DNA of 64,000 nt, taken from NCBI GenBank assembly GCA_950295325.1, contig OX485804.1, forward strand, positions 45,942,001 to 46,006,000, given 5' to 3'. The position numbers and the translations under genes are program-made. The notes under the pieces were generated by a model. It was not told the origin of the DNA. It saw only the letters and a list, made by a program, of their open reading frames with translations, and did no database searches. Positions within the stretch are counted from its first letter, which is position 1; the number at the start of each line of letters is the position of its first letter. This DNA comes from Polytrichum commune. Lineage: Eukaryota; Streptophyta; Polytrichopsida; Polytrichales; Polytrichaceae. Shown one piece after another: positions 59,913 to 64,000 of this stretch.

Positions 59913-61938
59913 TTTGTGGGTCTATGTAAATTCACTTATTGATAAACGTGAAAATACAGCAAACAATTCTGTAACCTATCAGTTTTCATCAAAAATCAAT
60001 GTGACTTCAAAACTACATCAAAACCCCCATGCTAAATTAGAAGATCTTCGGTTGGATTGCCTTGGCCCTCAACCTTTAGAGGACTTATTTTTACTAGAGC
60101 CATTTCACCCATAACATATAAGTTCACCTAGACGTCATGAAGCTTCAGCCGAGTTAAGTTGGCTCTTCATGGATCCTCAACCACATGTCAAGCACCTATT
60201 AATCACGAGACACTGAAAAAACACGTGGGCTACATTCCATGTGAGGAAGCTAGTAGGTCATATCCTCAAGGATTAAGGTAGACAAACGGAAAACGGTGAA
60301 TGACACACTACCGGTGCACTAGACTAGGAGTAGAATGATTATTGTGTGGACCCAAAACAGCTAATCGTAAAAGTGCTGGCCTAAAAAGGATGTAGTGATT
60401 GACTAGATAGGCCCCGCTTCACACCACTTGGGATCACTTTTGAGTACTATTGAGTTAACTGTTTTGTGTGCATTCGTATGCAAAGTAAGATATTTTGGAT
60501 GGTCAAATTCAGAAGACTCGACTATACAAATAAAGGGTTTGACTCAAATTACGAAACAACTTGCATTCCTCATCATTTCCTCTACTCCTCCTATGAAAAA
60601 TATTGCACACATTTCAAGTCACTCTTTCTAAACGAATCACCTTATGTTCACCAATTTCCGATTTTTCTACTTTATTGATTCACCGGGGACATTCATGTGG
60701 ACGTGAGGATTAGGATCACAAGAGGCTGGTGGACGTCAACTGTAAGCATGTGGTATATTTTAGACTTGGTTACTCCATCCACCTACTCCACATGGAAGTT
60801 AACCCTAAGTATCAAACGCATATAAAAACAATTTTAGGTAGAGATACTCTGAACCTCAAATTGACGCAATTGACGACAATCGTACGTTTTGAAGCTCCAA
60901 ACTGTGTGATTGCGGTACAAAGCGTTGGTTAAGATTAGAGTGTTGGTTTTGGGTACAAGCATTTTCAACCCTAAATGATCATAACGTCACACTTGATGTT
61001 TGTATATTTTTAAAATAGGTCGGTATGATTAGAGATTTGTTGAATTTGGGAGAACGTCATGCCGTGGTTTTATTTGTTGGAAGCATTTGATGACACCATG
61101 GTGTTTGTATACCCATTGAGAGCATGGTGACAACTTGAATTTTTAAGTTTTTTTGTTTTTGGGCACTGTGGATGTCAATTGACATTGAGGGAAGTACATG
61201 TGGATAGGTCCAAATAGAATCAAAATGGAAACAAAAAGTTATATGTACATATTTGTACATATATATAGCGTATATAGTGTATATAGTGTACATATATAGT
61301 TTGTCTATAAATATGTGCATCGTCTTATCCATCATTCAAGTTTGAATACTTGTAAAATGTGTTTTCTTTGGAATAAATCTCTTAAGGCGGTCCAAATTCA
61401 ACATGTGCCCGGAGCAAGTGTTGGGAACCATAGTTAATGAACTTCAAAGTGAGTTTTTTTCTCCAATATAGGAAGGGGGCAGCAAGGCTAGACACCTTGC
61501 TCTTTCAGCTAGGGCCCCACCAATATTATCAAGGATACAATTGTAATCAATTATTAAAGCATTCTTACTTTATTTAAGGATTGATTTGACCTCATAATTA
61601 GCATGAGAGGCCTCAAACTAGTCTAAGGAGACCCCACCTAGGATGAACTAGCCACAAACTTATGGGGGTCAAGTTCCTACTAGACCTTCTTTTACTTCGA
61701 TTATGGGGGGTGGGGTTATTATACGACCTATGTACATCATTTCTACAAGCCCTTATCAAATATTAATCTCATATAATTATGTGTCTATAAATGTAAGTTT
61801 GTATTCAATATGGTACTCACAAAAAGGAAGTTAACATACATAGTTAATAAATGTAACAACAATGACCAAATGTATGAGAATATTTTTGATAAGTACTTGA
61901 ACCAAGTTCACATATTCGATCTTTGATTTCCAACACTG

Positions 61939-62274
61939 CACTAAATAGTCTTATTAGTGTGGGTGGAGAATAAGCGTTTGAGTGATTAGCGCAGGCCACT
62001 CTAATTTTTTAGTCAAGGTGGATCCATTGTGGGTCCAAGATCCTAGATCTTCCCCTAGTAAGTCTTTGCGAAGACTTCCGACCAACAACTTATATAAAAT
62101 AAAATAGTCATCTTATTCCATAAGCAACACAAGATCAAATAATTACCCACAATAATTTTCTAGGAAAACAACTACTATGGCCCACAATAATTCTCTACTA
62201 GAAAATTAGTGTGGGTTGAAAATTAATCTGAGCTCTAGAAAAATTGTGGCCCACAATAATAGGATTTCTTAGTG
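61939..62274. repeat. Possible CACTA-type MITE
   Basis: Starts CACTAAATAGTCTTATTAGTGTGGG; the right end, read inversely, is CACTAAGAAATCCTATTATTGTGGG, an imperfect match. About 336 bp, no coding sequence. The 3-bp flanks (CTG and TAC) do not match, so the element call is tentative. Confidence 0.45.
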
Positions 62275-63071
62275 TACTTCTATTTCTATTTAGAATTGTG
62301 CATCGATTCAATTGAGAGTGAATTGTGAAAAAATCATTTTGTTTTATAGGTTATTTGAAACTTGGCGAGGTTAATATGGCAACATCTAACTCAACAATGC
62401 AATTGGTTCTTTGGGTTAACTATACATGTTTAGAATCTCGTAGATTTCATTGATCATTGTTGCCTACTGTACCTTGAATAAAAGACTTGTCATTGAAACT
62501 CGATGATGCTTGATTATCCCTATCTCTAAAGATAGTAGACTATTCCACTTTTGTTCCTATAATACAATTAAATATGAGGCACATTTCATGTTGGAATGTC
62601 CCCTATATAATCCCATTAGAGATAAGTTTCCATCACTATTTGAGAGTGTAGTTCTAGGGAACCTCCAATCTTTCTTTTGATCAGACCATCAAGTGGACAT
62701 TAGCCTCTATCTCATGGAGGTTGCTGCACTGCACCACTCTAAAAAATTAGTTGGTTTGAAACCATCCTGGTGTATTCTCAGTCCCATTAGCCTTTTTGAC
62801 TTCCTTGACTTCTAAATTAATGTCATTTCAATTCATTGAAGACAAGCAGGTAATACTAACAAAATGACCCCCCTTACCCCCTTGAAGTCTATTTAACTTC
62901 TTTGTTGGAAATGAGAATAAAAAAAAAAAAACATTTGACACAATCATGGATGTTTTCAAAGTTTGACAATGTTGAGTGGCCACCCTGGATTTCCCGAACC
63001 TCAAAATCAACTTCAAACTTACCTCTTCCAAGTCGGCTCTTAACTTACCCTAAACCCACACAAGCAAATTT

Positions 63072-63830
63072 TATGTCATACTTCATCATTGATACTGTAG
63101 TATGTTATCAGTTTCCACACCCAAAAAAGGGTTTCTTCAGTGATGGTGCCACATGTCATGCAGTGGTTGGTTGGACCACACCAGATGTCGACATGGCATG
63201 AAAATTAATCCGATTTCCCACAAGCAAAGTGCCTAAATTGAAAAGGTGCTACGGTACATATACCCAAGTTGGGCATTAACATTCATAAGAACTACAAGTC
63301 GACTCTTACCCTAAATTGAAGGGCTGATCACTCCGACCACTTCTGGCACCATTTGTCAGCATCTCCATCTGTAATAGTGTGAAAAGCGATGGGCCATAAT
63401 TCCCAACAATTTCACGGTTAGAACCGGACATAAAGTTTGGTGTGATTGGGGCATGAGGGGTTGATCACACCAGCCAGTTTAGAGACCATTCGTCGGCATC
63501 TCCGACTGCAATAATGTGAAAAGTGATTGGCCAACATCTATTTCTGAACATAATCCCCAACAATTTCACAGTTGGAACCGGATGGAAACTTTGTTGTGAC
63601 TGGGGCGTGACCCCAACAATGCATATGTCATAATTCATCGATATTGTAGTATATTATCAGTTTCCACACAAAGACAATTATTTCCTTAGTGATGTGCCAC
63701 GTGTCATGCAGTGGTTGGTTGGAACACACCAAAAGTTGATGTGGCATAGACTAGATTCAATTTTGGGCATGCAACGAGCCCGAACCGGAAAGGTGCTACG
63801 GAACATATACCCCTTGTACATCAACATCCA
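63072..63830. repeat. Direct repeats, 557-bp and about 138-bp periods
   Basis: The block at 63072-63290 (GTAGTATGTTATCAGTTTCC, GTCATGCAGTGGTTGGTTGG, AAGGTGCTACGGTACATATA) recurs at 63629-63830. Between them, 63318-63455 (GGCTGATCAC, TCAGCATCTCC, CCCAACAATTTCAC) recurs at 63457-63610. No genes seen. The unit may be a diverged satellite or transposon fragment. Confidence 0.8.
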
Positions 63831-63905
63831 TACGAGCTTTTTCCATTGGAAGTGGCTTCATAAGGAGTTATAAAGTTGAAACCCACCATTTTAATCCTAG
63901 GGTTT

Positions 63906-63909
<4 letters not shown>

Positions 63910-63941
<32 letters not shown>
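63910..63941. repeat. (TA)n microsatellite
   Basis: Sixteen TA units near the right edge of the window. Confidence 0.97.
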
Positions 63942-63943
<2 letters not shown>

Positions 63944-64000
63944 CTTCACTTTACCCGACCGCTTATATCTGAAATTGAAGTAGTCAAGACTCAACTTTGT

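Noticed and set aside
59713-60114. 133-residue plus-strand frame
   Set aside because: It runs through an inverted-repeat element and a GGAT microsatellite and has no conserved features.
1-64000. tRNA, rRNA or organellar genes
   Set aside because: I scanned for conserved tRNA box-like and rRNA core sequences and saw none I could support.

Overview
This window is nuclear DNA of a land plant. It holds one recognisable multi-exon host gene, a plastid-targeted starch granule initiation protein of the PTST2/FLO6 type, and a large nested block of plant transposons. Short plant-type introns, Ty1/copia, Ty3/gypsy and CACTA elements, and a plant EDEM mannosidase fragment all support this. The species cannot be named. 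Retroelement-borne non-permuted DNMT3-like sequence and the degree of nesting make me favour a seed-free plant or gymnosperm with a large genome, at low confidence.

Layout. 1-4847 has no recognisable gene, only short repeats. 4853-50204 is one copia element in minus orientation, swollen to about 45.35 kb by later insertions. Its two LTRs (4853-5121 and 49944-50204) are flanked by the same 5-bp target duplication ACTTG. Inside it lie: (i) a 21.6-kb CACTA transposon (5540-27173) with near-identical 71-bp ends, a 3-bp target duplication, two divergent transposition genes whose exons join in frame, and captured exons of an ER mannosidase-like (EDEM) gene; (ii) rearranged copia pieces in opposite orientations (27177-31720), interrupted by a 2.1-kb LTR-like insertion; (iii) a multi-exon, probably decayed gene with an N4/N6-type methyltransferase-like fold (33.1-39.3 kb) and a tandem-repeat intron; (iv) a truncated minus-strand gypsy element (39893-49510) that carries a cytosine-C5 DNA methyltransferase domain between protease and reverse transcriptase, and is itself interrupted by a second copy of the LTR-like insertion.

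50593-56798 is the PTST2-like gene on the plus strand. Nine exons join in frame to about 332 residues. The 45-kb block ends about 390 bp upstream of its start codon, so it lies in or next to the promoter. Several MITE-like repeats sit in its introns. 56.8-64 kb has no gene I can recognise, only MITE-like palindromes, direct repeats and microsatellites.

The most notable item is the retrotransposon-encoded DNA methyltransferase. It has motifs I, IV, VI, VIII, IX and X in the normal order and shares one reading frame with the retroviral-type protease. The second is capture of EDEM exons by a CACTA element that otherwise looks structurally intact.
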